This document shows positions 25,189-33,509 of a stretch of DNA of 64,000 bases, piece by piece. Positions within the stretch are counted from its first letter, which is position 1; each line of letters opens with the position of its first letter. The stretch spans positions 62,001 to 126,000 of the forward strand of contig NZ_JAOQNS010000001.1 in the NCBI RefSeq assembly GCF_025961475.1. The letters run 5' to 3'. The notes below the pieces were generated by a model that saw only the letters and a list, made by a program, of their open reading frames with translations, was not told where the DNA came from and made no database searches. Origin of the DNA: Rhodobium gokarnense (GTDB taxonomy: Bacteria; Pseudomonadota; Alphaproteobacteria; Rhizobiales; Rhodobiaceae). A program made the position numbers and the translations under genes.

Positions 25189-26028
25189 CTACTCCGTCCG
25201 GCCGGCAAGATTGTCGACGAGGTCGGGGTCGAGGTCGAAGATGTTGTTGGCTTCCAGCAGCGTCTTCTGGTCGAGCGGGCGGGGGCCGAGTTCGACGCCC
25301 CTGGAGAGCTCCTTGCAGATCGTGGAAATGATCTCGATCCGCGCATAGCGCTTGTCGTTGGCCGGGACCAGGTGCCAGGGCGCTATCTTGGTCGAGGTCT
25401 TATCCAGCATCTCCTCGATGGCCTCGATATATTCCGGCCAGCGCTTGCGGTTGCGGAAGTCCTCGTAGCCGAGCTTCCAGCGCTTGATCGGATCGCGCAG
25501 GCGCTCCTCGAAGCGGCGGAGCTGCTCCTCCGGCGTGATGTGGAGGAAGAATTTCAGCACCCTGGTGCCGTCCTCGACCAGAAGCCGCTCGAAATCGTTG
25601 ATCTCGTCGAAGGCGCGCTGCCATTCCGTGGTGGTGGCGAAGCCCTCGATGCGCTCGACCATCACCCGGCCGTACCAGGAGCGGTCGAAGATCGAGATCG
25701 TGCCCTTCGGCGGCAAGCGTTCCCAGAAGCGGGTCAGGTAGTGGCGCTCGCGGTAGTAGTCGCGCGGCGCGGCGATCGGCCAGACCTTGACACCGCGCGG
25801 GTCGAGCAGGGCCATCATGCGGCGGATCGTGCCGCCCTTGCCGGCGGCGTCCCAGCCCTCAAAGACGATGACGGCGGCGTCGCCGGAAAACAGGTACGCC
25901 TGCTGGATCTGCCGCAGCTCTTCCTGAAGCTTGCCGAGCTTGTGGTGGTATTTCTTCTTCTTGATCGTCTTCGTCATGTCGAGGGACGCAAGATGTCCCT
26001 TGCCGCCGCTGTTCTTCCTGGTCGCCAT
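25189..26028 (-). CDS. Polyphosphate kinase 2 family protein
   Basis: A 279-aa PPK2 enzyme, which moves phosphate between polyphosphate and nucleoside di- or monophosphates. Walker A is GWDAAGKGG (residues 58-66), Walker B-like IFDRSWYGR, and the lid region KFFLHITPEEQLRRFEERL is present. The 279-aa length and single domain fit class I/III. Which nucleotide is used cannot be decided. The start at 26028 is the first ATG giving a PPK2-like N-terminus (basic KKKKYHHKLGKLQEEL helix). Confidence 0.93.
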   Translation of the reverse strand: MATRKNSGGKGHLASLDMTKTIKKKKYHHKLGKLQEELRQIQQAYLFSGDAAVIVFEGWDAAGKGGTIRRMMALLDPRGVKVWPIAAPRDYYRERHYLTRFWERLPPKGTISIFDRSWYGRVMVERIEGFATTTEWQRAFDEINDFERLLVEDGTRVLKFFLHITPEEQLRRFEERLRDPIKRWKLGYEDFRNRKRWPEYIEAIEEMLDKTSTKIAPWHLVPANDKRYARIEIISTICKELSRGVELGPRPLDQKTLLEANNIFDLDPDLVDNLAGRTE

Positions 26029-26108
26029 CGTCGCTTCGTTTCGCCCCCGGATATCTGTGTGGTCGGCAAAATCATCGGGACATTTTGCGCGGGGCGCAAG
26101 GGCGTCCG

Positions 26109-27161
26109 TCACTTTGCCGGATAAACCACGGGCCAGTCCTTGGCGCTGCCGCCGCCGGTGCAGCGGCCCGGGGCGGAAAACCGCTCCATGGCGAAGGCGT
26201 AGTTCTTCCACACCCAGGTGCCGGAATGGCCGCAATCGCTGCCGCCGCGGCCTGCATAGAGGCTGGTCAGCCTTTTCGTCTGTTCGTTGAAGGCGATGTT
26301 GAAGAGCGTGTCGGTGCCGACCCAGCCGTAGTCGCGGTTGAAGACCGAGAAGTAGAGCGGCTCGATGCCGCCGATCTCGCCGGTTTCCACGATGTAAAGC
26401 CGGTAGCCGACATTGTCGCCGCTGGTGGTGCAGGCGAGCGCGTAGAGGGTTGCGGTCTTCGACACGGCGCCGATGAGCGGGTCGAAGTCGCTCATATGCT
26501 CGGAGTTCGGGTCCTCGCAGGTGCTCGCCGCGCGATGGCGGGCGAGGAGGTGCGGCGGCACGCCGAGGCGGGCGATGGCGGCGGCGTTGTCGATCTTGGG
26601 CGCCGGCTGCAGGTGGTTCGGCGGACCGGCAACGAGCGGACTGCCGAGCCTCCCTTGCGCCTCGTCGATCCAGACCAGGGCGGCGGACATGCCGGTCAGC
26701 GGGAAATCCACGTCATGGGGCGTCCCGGAGACGTCGAGGAACGTGAAGCGCAGGCTCTCGCCGGCGAGCATCTGGCCGATCAGGATGTTGAGCGTCCCGT
26801 CGTCGACGATGAAGAAGTCGTTGACCGTGCCGAAGGGCGCATAGCCGCGCTCGGGCTTCAGGGTCAGCGGCGGGTTGTCGTCGACGCGGACCTCCGCCGG
26901 GCGGTCGCGGTCGGCGAGGACGGCGATGGTGGAGATGGAGATCGTCCAGGCCGATTCCGCCTTGGCGGTGCGGCCGATCCGGAGGGCGAAGCGGGCGTCG
27001 TAGCCGCCGCTCGCCTTGCCGACGAGGCTGGAGGCGATGCAGCCGTCCTCGTCCTCACAGACGACCGACCAGTCGTCGAAGTCGCGCTCCTCGGCGCTTG
27101 CGGGGGAGGCGGCGGTGTAGATCAGCGCTGCAACGGCAGCGGCAAAAAAAGTCCTGGTCAT
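26109..27161 (-). CDS. DUF1176 domain secreted protein
   Basis: A 350-aa protein with a signal peptide (MTRTFFAAAVAALIYTAASPASA) and the DUF1176 pattern: FDDWSVVCEDEDGCIASS near the N-terminus, repeated strand-rich segments, and a Cys/Trp-rich end (SDCGHSGTWVWKNYAFAMERFSAPGRCTGG). Function unknown; it is probably periplasmic. AGGAC lies before the ATG at 27161. It is followed upstream on the same strand by RNase T2 and another secreted protein, so three exported proteins are clustered. Confidence 0.85.
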   Translation of the reverse strand: MTRTFFAAAVAALIYTAASPASAEERDFDDWSVVCEDEDGCIASSLVGKASGGYDARFALRIGRTAKAESAWTISISTIAVLADRDRPAEVRVDDNPPLTLKPERGYAPFGTVNDFFIVDDGTLNILIGQMLAGESLRFTFLDVSGTPHDVDFPLTGMSAALVWIDEAQGRLGSPLVAGPPNHLQPAPKIDNAAAIARLGVPPHLLARHRAASTCEDPNSEHMSDFDPLIGAVSKTATLYALACTTSGDNVGYRLYIVETGEIGGIEPLYFSVFNRDYGWVGTDTLFNIAFNEQTKRLTSLYAGRGGSDCGHSGTWVWKNYAFAMERFSAPGRCTGGGSAKDWPVVYPAK

Positions 27162-27209
27162 CGGGAGTCCTCCCCTTCGTTTGGCGTCCGGCACAACGTT
27201 CCGGACGGC

Positions 27210-27884
27210 TCAACGGTTGCGTCCGGTCCGCCGCGAGGGCGGCATCACCACCCGGTCGCGCCGGCAGGCGCGGCGGTCGACGGCACGGCAGGGCCGGAAG
27301 TCCAGCTCGCGGGTCATGCAGATGCGGACCTCGCGCAGCCGGCGCCGGTCGCAGGTCACGGCGATGGCGTCGGCCTGGAGCCCGGGATTGGCGGCGCGAA
27401 AGGCCTTTTCCACCAGATCCGGATCGACCATGCGGTAGTCGTCCAGATGGGTGAGGGCCGGCGGCACGACGACCCGCTTTGCGGCCGCGCGCATGCGCTC
27501 CAGGTAGCCGACGGGCGAGAGGCCCGAGCAGGTGCCGTGCTTCTTCCATTCGTGGCGGACGAGGTCGCGGCTCGGCATGATGTCGAGCATGCCGGTCACC
27601 TCGCGCTCCGTCAGGCGCCGGAAATTCCTCATGTGGCAGTAGTCCGGCCAGCCGCGCTCGAATTGCGGCCAGAGGCCGTGGACGACGAAGGCATAGGGGC
27701 GGTCGGAGCCGCACTGGAAGCGGTTGGCGCGGGCGCCTTCGGCCTCGCAGTAGCTCGGCGACCAGGACAGCGACAGCACATAGTAGTCGAAGACGCCAGG
27801 CCGGCCGTCGGCGAGCGACGGTGCCGGCCGCAGCGCCAGGACGGCGACGGCGGCGAGAATGGCGGCCGAAAGGGCGCGACACAT
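27210..27884 (-). CDS. Secreted ribonuclease T2
   Basis: A 224-aa exported RNase of the T2 family that cleaves single-stranded RNA through a 2',3'-cyclic intermediate. Signal peptide about 1-25. Both catalytic segments are intact: CAS I FVVHGLWPQ (H69) and CAS II HEWKKHGTC (H111, E112, H116). Several Cys would form disulfides in the periplasm. The C-terminus is unusually basic (CRRDRVVMPPSRRTGRNR). The preceding gene ends 8 bp before this start. Confidence 0.93.
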   Translation of the reverse strand: MCRALSAAILAAVAVLALRPAPSLADGRPGVFDYYVLSLSWSPSYCEAEGARANRFQCGSDRPYAFVVHGLWPQFERGWPDYCHMRNFRRLTEREVTGMLDIMPSRDLVRHEWKKHGTCSGLSPVGYLERMRAAAKRVVVPPALTHLDDYRMVDPDLVEKAFRAANPGLQADAIAVTCDRRRLREVRICMTRELDFRPCRAVDRRACRRDRVVMPPSRRTGRNR

Positions 27885-27892
27885 GGGAAGCG

Positions 27893-28330
27893 TTATGGCC
27901 GCACCGTGCGGCACTTGGCGTCGTGCACGTACCAGGGATCGAGGCCGCTTATGCAGAACTCCACGCCGCGCCACAAAGCGACGAAGCCGGCCTCCTCCTC
28001 GATCATGTAGTACATCTTCCGGTGACTGAGGTCGGAGAGGCGCACGCGGGCACGGCAATAGCGGCGCACCAGCGGGCTCGGCCGGTTGGCAACGAGGGCG
28101 AGCTGCTGCACCTCGTCGATCTCTTCGATCGACTGGATATTGCTGTAGAGCTCGCGGTCGGCATGGGCGAAGCGATGGGTGATGGAGCGGAAGACGCCGG
28201 GGCTGTCGCAGGCCGGCACGTGGCGGTCCGGATCGGGATCGTCCGAGTGGTTCCAGAAGAAGGCCGAGGCCGGAAGGGCGCCGAGCGCAAGGAGCGCGGC
28301 GGCAAGGACAAGGCGGGCGATACGGCTCAT
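27893..28330 (-). CDS. Secreted protein of unknown function
   Basis: A 145-aa protein with a signal peptide ending at ALPASA. The mature region starts FFWNHSDDPDPDRHVPACDSPGV, has a long helix HADRELYSNIQSIEEIDEVQQ and then four-Cys-spaced segments RYCRARV, EFCISGLDPWYVHDAKCRTVRP. It resembles small conserved exported proteins found widely in Hyphomicrobiales. I do not know a function. It is the first gene of the run leading to RNase T2. Confidence 0.75.
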   Translation of the reverse strand: MSRIARLVLAAALLALGALPASAFFWNHSDDPDPDRHVPACDSPGVFRSITHRFAHADRELYSNIQSIEEIDEVQQLALVANRPSPLVRRYCRARVRLSDLSHRKMYYMIEEEAGFVALWRGVEFCISGLDPWYVHDAKCRTVRP

Positions 28331-28439
28331 GACGGGCCCCTGGCAACGTTTCTGCAGAGTTTGGGGCGACGATGGGCCAGCGGCCGTGCGGCGTCAAGCC
28401 GAAGGGGGGATGCGGGCGCCAAATGGCCGGATGGTGTGG

Positions 28440-29288
28440 CTATTCGGGAACGAGCCAGTCGAGGCGATGGCCGGCACCGGGTCCGGCGGACAGCGTCTTC
28501 TGCAGCCAGGGCAGAAGCAGCTTCAACTCGTCGGCGAGCGTATAGGGCGGATTGACGATCAGAAGCCCGCAGCCGGTGAGCGGGCCGTCCTTGTCACCGC
28601 TTGCGACCTGGAACTCCACGCGCAGGATCCGGCGGATGCCGGAGGCTTTGATGTCCTCGTGGAAATGGCGGACCTTCGTTGCATCCTTGATCGGGTACCA
28701 GAGCAAATAGATGCCGGTCGACCAGCGGTGGTGGGCCTTTGCGAGGCCGTCGGCGAGCGTTGCGAACTCGTCTGTCTCCTCGAACGCCGGATCGACCAGG
28801 ACGAGGCCGCGCTTTTCCTTCGGCGGCACGAAGGAGCCCAGCGCCAGCCAGCCGTCCAGTTCCACCGTTTTGATGCGCCGGTCGCCGGAATAGAGCGCAA
28901 ACAGCGCCTCGTAGTCGCGCGTGTGCAGTTCAACGAGGGTGAGGCGGTCGTTGCGGCGGGTGAGGCGCCGGGCGATCTCCGGCGAGCCGGGATAGGCGGC
29001 AACGGCATCGTCGCTATTGAGGTCGCGGATCGTCTCGAAATAGGGCTCCAGCAGCGCGGCGATATTTTCCGGAATCTCGGCTTCGATCAGCCGGCCGATG
29101 CCGCCCTGCCATTCGCCGGTGCGAAGGGCCTCGTCGGACGAAAGGTCGTAGACGCCGAGGCCGGCATGGGTGTCGATGACCCTGAACGCTGCCGGCTTCT
29201 TCTTCAGATAGTCGAGGATGCGGGCGAGCGTTGCGTGCTTGACGACGTCGGCGAAGTTGCCGGCGTGGAAGGCGTGGCGGTAGTTCAT
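28440..29288 (-). CDS. rlmJ: 23S rRNA (adenine-2030-N6)-methyltransferase RlmJ
   Basis: A 282-aa SAM-dependent enzyme that methylates A2030 of 23S rRNA. Family features are the start MNYRHAFHAGNFADVVKHATL, the SAM site FRVIDTHAGLGVYDL, and the long helical insertion. The catalytic motif IV, usually DPPY or DPPF, reads VDPAFEE here, with Ala in place of the second Pro. This is a notable change in an otherwise well-conserved protein. It stands alone between two gaps. Confidence 0.93.
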   Translation of the reverse strand: MNYRHAFHAGNFADVVKHATLARILDYLKKKPAAFRVIDTHAGLGVYDLSSDEALRTGEWQGGIGRLIEAEIPENIAALLEPYFETIRDLNSDDAVAAYPGSPEIARRLTRRNDRLTLVELHTRDYEALFALYSGDRRIKTVELDGWLALGSFVPPKEKRGLVLVDPAFEETDEFATLADGLAKAHHRWSTGIYLLWYPIKDATKVRHFHEDIKASGIRRILRVEFQVASGDKDGPLTGCGLLIVNPPYTLADELKLLLPWLQKTLSAGPGAGHRLDWLVPE

Positions 29289-29379
29289 GAAGGGGCCTTT
29301 AGCTGCGGCGCTCCGGTGCCGCGATCCGCCCCTACCTGCCGCGCCGCGGCGGCAAATGCAAGCCGCGCTCTCGGTCGGC

Positions 29380-29661
29380 TCAGTCTTCCAGCTTCAGCCC
29401 GACGGCCTTGGGGCCGCGGCCGCGCCGGTCCGGCTCGGTCTCGAAGGAGATGCGCTGGCCGGAATCGATGGTGCCGAGGCCGGAGCGCTCCACCGCGGAG
29501 ATGTGGACGAAGATGTCGGCCTCGCCCATGTCCGGCTTGATGAAGCCGAAGCCCTTGTCCGCCTTGAAGAATTTCACCGTGCCGTATTGCCGCGGGCCGC
29601 GTTCCTCCGGGCCGTCGTCCTGGCGGCGCGACATGCGCTCGCTGAATCCGTAGTCGCTCAT
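29380..29661 (-). CDS. Cold-shock domain protein
   Basis: A 93-aa protein with one cold-shock domain binding single-stranded RNA/DNA. RNP1 is KGFGFIK and RNP2 is DIFVHIS. A 25-residue charged N-terminal extension (RRQDDGPEERGPRQ) distinguishes it from the 66-70 aa CspA type and is common in alphaproteobacteria. It is divergent from a metallo-beta-lactamase-fold gene. Confidence 0.93.
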   Translation of the reverse strand: MSDYGFSERMSRRQDDGPEERGPRQYGTVKFFKADKGFGFIKPDMGEADIFVHISAVERSGLGTIDSGQRISFETEPDRRGRGPKAVGLKLED

Positions 29662-29909
29662 TGTGCTTGTCGCCGTCTTTCCTGTCGGCCGCCGGATGCG
29701 GCCGGACTTCCTCTCCCGCGGATGCCTCCTGCCGCGGGCAATGCGACTTCAAAGGATAACGGCGCTCTATGACCGTTTGGTGAGACCTTGATGGCGTCAT
29801 TGGGGCGGGCGGTCCGCAGGCGGCTGGTGCATCCGGCCCCGCATTGTGTATCGTGGCGCCGCCGAGGCGCCTCCGATCCGCCCGGCCTGATCTCCCGAAA
29901 GGACCCGTC

Positions 29910-30551
29910 ATGCAGCCCATGAACGCCATCGTCGTGCCCGTCACCGCCTTCCAGCAGAACTGCACGATCCTGTGGTGTACCGCGACGATGAAGGCGGCGA
30001 TCGTCGATCCGGGCGGCGACGTGGAGGGCCTGAAGCAGGTGATCGCGGACAAGGGCGTGACGCCGGAAAAGGTGCTCCTCACCCACGGACATCTCGACCA
30101 TGCCGGCGGTGCGGCGGAGCTGGCCGAAGCCTATGGCGTTCCGATCGAGGGGCCGCATGTGGACGACACCTTCCTCCTGGAAAGCCTCGCGACGCAGGGC
30201 CGCGACTTCGGCGTGCCGGCGGAAGGGCGCAACGTCACCCCGGACCGCTGGCTTGCCGAGGGCGACACGGTCAGCGTCGGCGAGCTGACCTTCAAGGTGC
30301 TGCACTGCCCGGGCCATACGCCGGGCCATGTGGTGTTCTTCCTGGAACCCGTGCGGCTGCTGATCGCCGGCGACGTTCTCTTCCAGGGCTCGATCGGACG
30401 CACCGATTTTCCGCGCGGCGACCATCCGGCGCTGATTTCCTCGATCAAGGACAAGCTCTTTCCGCTCGGCGACGACGTTTCCGTCCTGCCCGGCCACGGG
30501 CCGATGACGACCATCGACGAGGAGCGCAAGACCAACCCGTTCCTGCAATAG
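29910..30551 (+). CDS. Metallo-beta-lactamase fold hydrolase (glyoxalase II-like)
   Basis: A 213-aa YcbL-like protein. Metal ligands are in [10 protein letters not shown] (H59, H61, D63, H64), [17 protein letters not shown] and VLPGHGPMT. This set fits thiolester hydrolases related to glyoxalase II, but the C-terminal substrate domain of true GloB is missing, as in YcbL. The start at 29910 follows AAAGGA. Confidence 0.93.
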   Translation: MQPMNAIVVPVTAFQQNCTILWCTATMKAAIVDPGGDVEGLKQVIADKGVTPEKVLLTHGHLDHAGGAAELAEAYGVPIEGPHVDDTFLLESLATQGRDFGVPAEGRNVTPDRWLAEGDTVSVGELTFKVLHCPGHTPGHVVFFLEPVRLLIAGDVLFQGSIGRTDFPRGDHPALISSIKDKLFPLGDDVSVLPGHGPMTTIDEERKTNPFLQ

Positions 30552-30648
30552 GGGCCGCCCCGGGGTGGTTTGGCATGGCCGGTTAGGCGTGGCGCCGGCG
30601 GCGATCGGCGCTATAGTACCTGTCGGCAACGGACGAAAAGGGCTGGGC

Positions 30649-31365
30649 ATGGCAGGCCGGGCGAAAAGGATCGCAATCGGGATCGCAGCCGTCGCAGTGC
30701 TGGCGATGCCTGCCGGTGCGGCCCCGGTCGCGGGCAAAACCGTCTACAAGCACTACGCGGTGCGCGGCGAGACGCCGGCGGAGATCATCGTCGACATCTG
30801 GCGCCAGCGGCGGGTCAATCGCGGCGACTTTTCCATCGCCAGCATCCAGACCTCGGTCGAGCCGAGCGGCCACTTGCAGTCCGGAAAGACGTGCAGGGTC
30901 AAGGATTTCTCGGTCAAGACGACCTATGTCGTGACGCTGCCGCGGCATGTGGGCGAGCGCCGGCTGAAGCCCCGCACGCGCCGGCTCTACCGCTCCTTCG
31001 TCAAGAACGCGCGCCAGCACGAACTCACCCACCGGGCGATCTACCAGAAATGCATGCAGCGGTTCGTGCGCTCGGTCCGGCAGATGACGCCGCAGCGCTC
31101 CTGCGCGGCCGCGCGGCGGGTGATCACGCGGATCGCCAAGCTGGAGAGCCTGCGTTGCCGGGCGGAGAACCTTGCCTTCGACAAGCGCGAATACGCCAAG
31201 TCGGCGCGGCTGCCGCTGCTGCGCCAGGCACTCGCCGACACCGAGGCGCTGAAGGCCGCGCGGCTGTCGACCGGCCGCATCAACGTCTTTGCCGGTGACG
31301 CCGGGGCGTTCTCCTCCTCCGCCGTGCTGCTGCGCCGTCACAACAGGGCGATGGAGAACAAGTAG
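30649..31365 (+). CDS. DUF922 secreted Zn-dependent protease-like protein
   Basis: A 238-aa protein with a signal peptide (about residues 1-25). The DUF922 pattern includes YKHYAVRGETPAEI, the metal site ARQHELTHRAIYQKC (H-E-x2-H) and a C-terminal helical part with two more Cys. The HExxH makes a metalloprotease role plausible, but no substrate is known for the family. The start at 30649 gives a good signal peptide. Confidence 0.82.
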   Translation: MAGRAKRIAIGIAAVAVLAMPAGAAPVAGKTVYKHYAVRGETPAEIIVDIWRQRRVNRGDFSIASIQTSVEPSGHLQSGKTCRVKDFSVKTTYVVTLPRHVGERRLKPRTRRLYRSFVKNARQHELTHRAIYQKCMQRFVRSVRQMTPQRSCAAARRVITRIAKLESLRCRAENLAFDKREYAKSARLPLLRQALADTEALKAARLSTGRINVFAGDAGAFSSSAVLLRRHNRAMENK

Positions 31366-31388
31366 GCGGCTGCTTGGTGGCTGCCCGA

Positions 31389-31760
31389 CTACTTGCTGGC
31401 GGCGGCGCGGGCGACGACGCCCATGCGCAGGCGCACGGATTTCGGCACCTTCATGTCTTTCAGGAACTGGTCGGTGCGGGTGAAACCGCACAGGTCTCGC
31501 TGGATGACGGTGTACCAGAGCGTCTCGCCGGCGGCGTCGATCAACGCCGCATGCTCCTGCCGGCGCGGGTCGTCCTCGGCAAGGTGGGGGGCGGGCAGCT
31601 CCGCCTCGAAGTCCTTGAGTCGCTTCAGGCGCTTTTCCAGCTCGCGCAGCAGCCGCCCGAGCGTGCCGGCCTTTTCCTCCATCACCTCCCGGTCGATCGA
31701 CGCGGTCAGCGGATCGGTCAGGCCCCTCGGGGCGTAGAGGGAGGGCGGGCGGACGGACAT
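31389..31760 (-). CDS. DUF6665-like protein of unknown function
   Basis: A 123-aa helical cytosolic protein: TASIDREVMEEKAGTLGRLLRELEKRLKRLKDFE forms a probable coiled coil, followed by HAALIDAAGETLWYTVIQRDLCGFTRTDQFLKDMKVPKSVRLRMGVV. It resembles the short DUF6665 family of Hyphomicrobiales. No function is known. It converges on the DUF922 gene. Confidence 0.7.
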   Translation of the reverse strand: MSVRPPSLYAPRGLTDPLTASIDREVMEEKAGTLGRLLRELEKRLKRLKDFEAELPAPHLAEDDPRRQEHAALIDAAGETLWYTVIQRDLCGFTRTDQFLKDMKVPKSVRLRMGVVARAAASK

Positions 31761-32109
31761 GGGAGGAGGATCGGGGGTGGGGGAGGTGAGGTCAAGGGGG
31801 CGTGTGGGGAGATGGGCAAGTCATCCGGCGGCCAGTGCCGTCGCCGTTGTGCCGTGCTGGAATGAAACTGCCGCTCCCGGCATGCCGGCATCGGCTGTTC
31901 CGGTTGGGCTCGCGGCTTCTGGCTCCGCTGTCCCCCAGCCTCCGCATCACCACCGTGCTCGACACGGTGGTCCATGATGCCTAGCGGTCATCTGCAATGG
32001 GAGCGATTGGAACGACCGCCACATGGATTGCCGTGTCAAGCACGGCAATGACGCCGGGGAGGGTGGCATCGCCAGAGGTCGTGCCGCCCCCGTTCCGAGC
32101 TCCTGCTCC

Positions 32110-32143
32110 CGTCATGCCGGGCGAAGACCCGGCATCCAATGCC
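32110..32143. repeat. Family A single arm (relic)
   Basis: CGTCATGCCGGGCGAAG, then ACCCGGCATCCAATGCCC, corresponding to the left arm of the family A elements. No right arm is found nearby. Confidence 0.65.
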
Positions 32144-32265
32144 CTTGCCAAGCGGTGTGCCGGTGGCGGGCGCGAAGACTGTTGCTCGACTAAGTCGCTG
32201 CGCTCGCAATGGCGGGAAGGGAAAGCGCTGCCTGCGCGCCCGGCAATCGGGCACCGCGCGCCTCA

Positions 32266-32296
32266 TTGACAAATTCAGGCGCGCACGCACTATCGC
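32266..32296 (+). promoter_or_regulatory. Candidate promoter of the voltage-sensor gene
   Basis: A perfect TTGACA (32266-32271) followed after 18-19 bp by CTATCG/TATCGC near 32290-32296, about 30 bp before the chosen start codon. The -35 is consensus and the -10 weak. Confidence 0.35.
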
Positions 32297-32327
32297 CAAA
32301 GTTCTAATTCTGGTCGAAGCCTTTGGC

Positions 32328-33431
32328 ATGCTGCGTTTTTTCGACAGGGCTCTCAACAGGCAAGGAAGCCGGGAATATGTCGTCTTCAACTACGTTCTTC
32401 TCTTCCTGATATTCCTTTCGATTTTCCTTCTCGTCGTCGAAGTTCGCTACAAGGAAGATATCGGCCCGCAGATGGCGATGTTCGTCGACGTGGCGGATTA
32501 CGTGATCATCGCTATTTTTGCAGTCGAATACATTTTTCGGGTCGTTCTTGCGGAGAATCCGAGAAAGTACGTTTTCAGCTTCTATGGGGCCGTCGATTTT
32601 CTTGCTGTCTTTCCGTCCCTATTGATCTTTGCCTTCGGTGGGGCTGTCAGCGCCGGATTCTTCCGGGTCATGCGGTTGTTTCGCCTGTTTCGGATTTTGA
32701 AGATCGTGCGTTTCCGGCGCGAGCAGGATCCCTTCTGGAAGGGCGTCCTGGCGCAGACGGCGCCCTACATGGCGATCGGCATGGCCTTGAAGATCGTCGT
32801 GTTTGCGTTCGAGGATCAACAATGGGTTCCGGAGATCGGAAACCTCGGCACAGTGATCGCCGTGGTCGGCTTCTCCATAGGGGTTCTGCTCGGATCGAAG
32901 CTCGGCGTTGCGCAGACCCGTCTGCACAAATTCGAAGACAGCCTGATCGAAACCATCGGCCTGTTGGAGAGCATCCAGACGACCGTCGACAGGAGCTTGA
33001 TCCGGGAATGGACCGCGCAGTTGGAGACCTATTTCCGGACGGGTGAAAACCCAGATGGTTTCTGGGATGTGCACGATCGGCTGATCCTGAAGATGCAGGA
33101 GGCGAATATCGGGGCGCCGATCCGGGCATCGATCAATCAGAAGGTCTCTTACATCGTCTTTCGCATGAAGACCGAAACACCGCGCATTTACGATGAGTTC
33201 CTGCAGCGAATTCTGATCTTCTACGCCTTGGCCGTGATCATTTCGATCCCAGGCTTTTTCGGTTTTCTCAGCATCATCCTGATCTGTTATGTGCTTGGCG
33301 GCATGTATTTCGTGATCTGCGATATCGACCAGCCGATATCGCATAGCCGGACGGCGCAGATCGATGCGGATATCTCGCCGTTGCGCGACTACATGAAGCG
33401 ACTTGGCGTGGAGCTAGGGGGCGCGGCCTGA
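32328..33431 (+). CDS. Voltage-sensor domain protein with bestrophin-like C-terminal half
   Basis: A 367-aa membrane protein. Residues 19-130 form a voltage-sensor domain: S1 (19-39), S2 with the charge-transfer motif F64-x2-E67-x3-R71, S3 with D90 and P96, and S4 with R113, R116, R119, R122, K125, R128 at every third position. No TVGYG-type K+ pore follows. The rest has a fifth helix (about 146-161), a helix leading into a long soluble helical segment (172-290), two more membrane helices (293-331) and an ending CDIDQPIS...SPLRDYMKRL. This resembles bestrophin/DUF4239-type channels, which carry anions. That resemblance is by eye. The start at 32328 lacks a good Shine-Dalgarno. The gene is clearly AT-richer than the window (42% GC in the row 32401-32460). 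Confidence 0.7.
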   Translation: MLRFFDRALNRQGSREYVVFNYVLLFLIFLSIFLLVVEVRYKEDIGPQMAMFVDVADYVIIAIFAVEYIFRVVLAENPRKYVFSFYGAVDFLAVFPSLLIFAFGGAVSAGFFRVMRLFRLFRILKIVRFRREQDPFWKGVLAQTAPYMAIGMALKIVVFAFEDQQWVPEIGNLGTVIAVVGFSIGVLLGSKLGVAQTRLHKFEDSLIETIGLLESIQTTVDRSLIREWTAQLETYFRTGENPDGFWDVHDRLILKMQEANIGAPIRASINQKVSYIVFRMKTETPRIYDEFLQRILIFYALAVIISIPGFFGFLSIILICYVLGGMYFVICDIDQPISHSRTAQIDADISPLRDYMKRLGVELGGAA

Positions 33432-33509
33432 GGATTGGCTGTCGCGTTGCGGATCCAACGGTGCGATCGCGTCGGCCTCGCGACCGGAAAACATCCGGGT
33501 GGTTGGAAC

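Larger units (their letters stand above)
31761..32327. other. Repeat-rich gap at the left edge of the membrane-protein island
   Basis: 567 bp without a gene. It holds a TGGATTGCCGTGTC/CACGGCAATGAC unit (32024-32051), a single family A arm (32110-32143) and a degenerate family B unit (about 32179-32214). This is the left boundary of an AT-richer island. Confidence 0.6.

Noticed and set aside
26085-28010. A 641-codon open frame antisense to the DUF1176 and RNase T2 genes
   Set aside because: It crosses two well-supported genes with signal peptides and catalytic motifs and has no domain of its own.
31802-31984. Small open frames in the gap before the voltage-sensor gene
   Set aside because: They lie in repeat-derived DNA, lack ribosome-binding sites, and have no protein-like composition.
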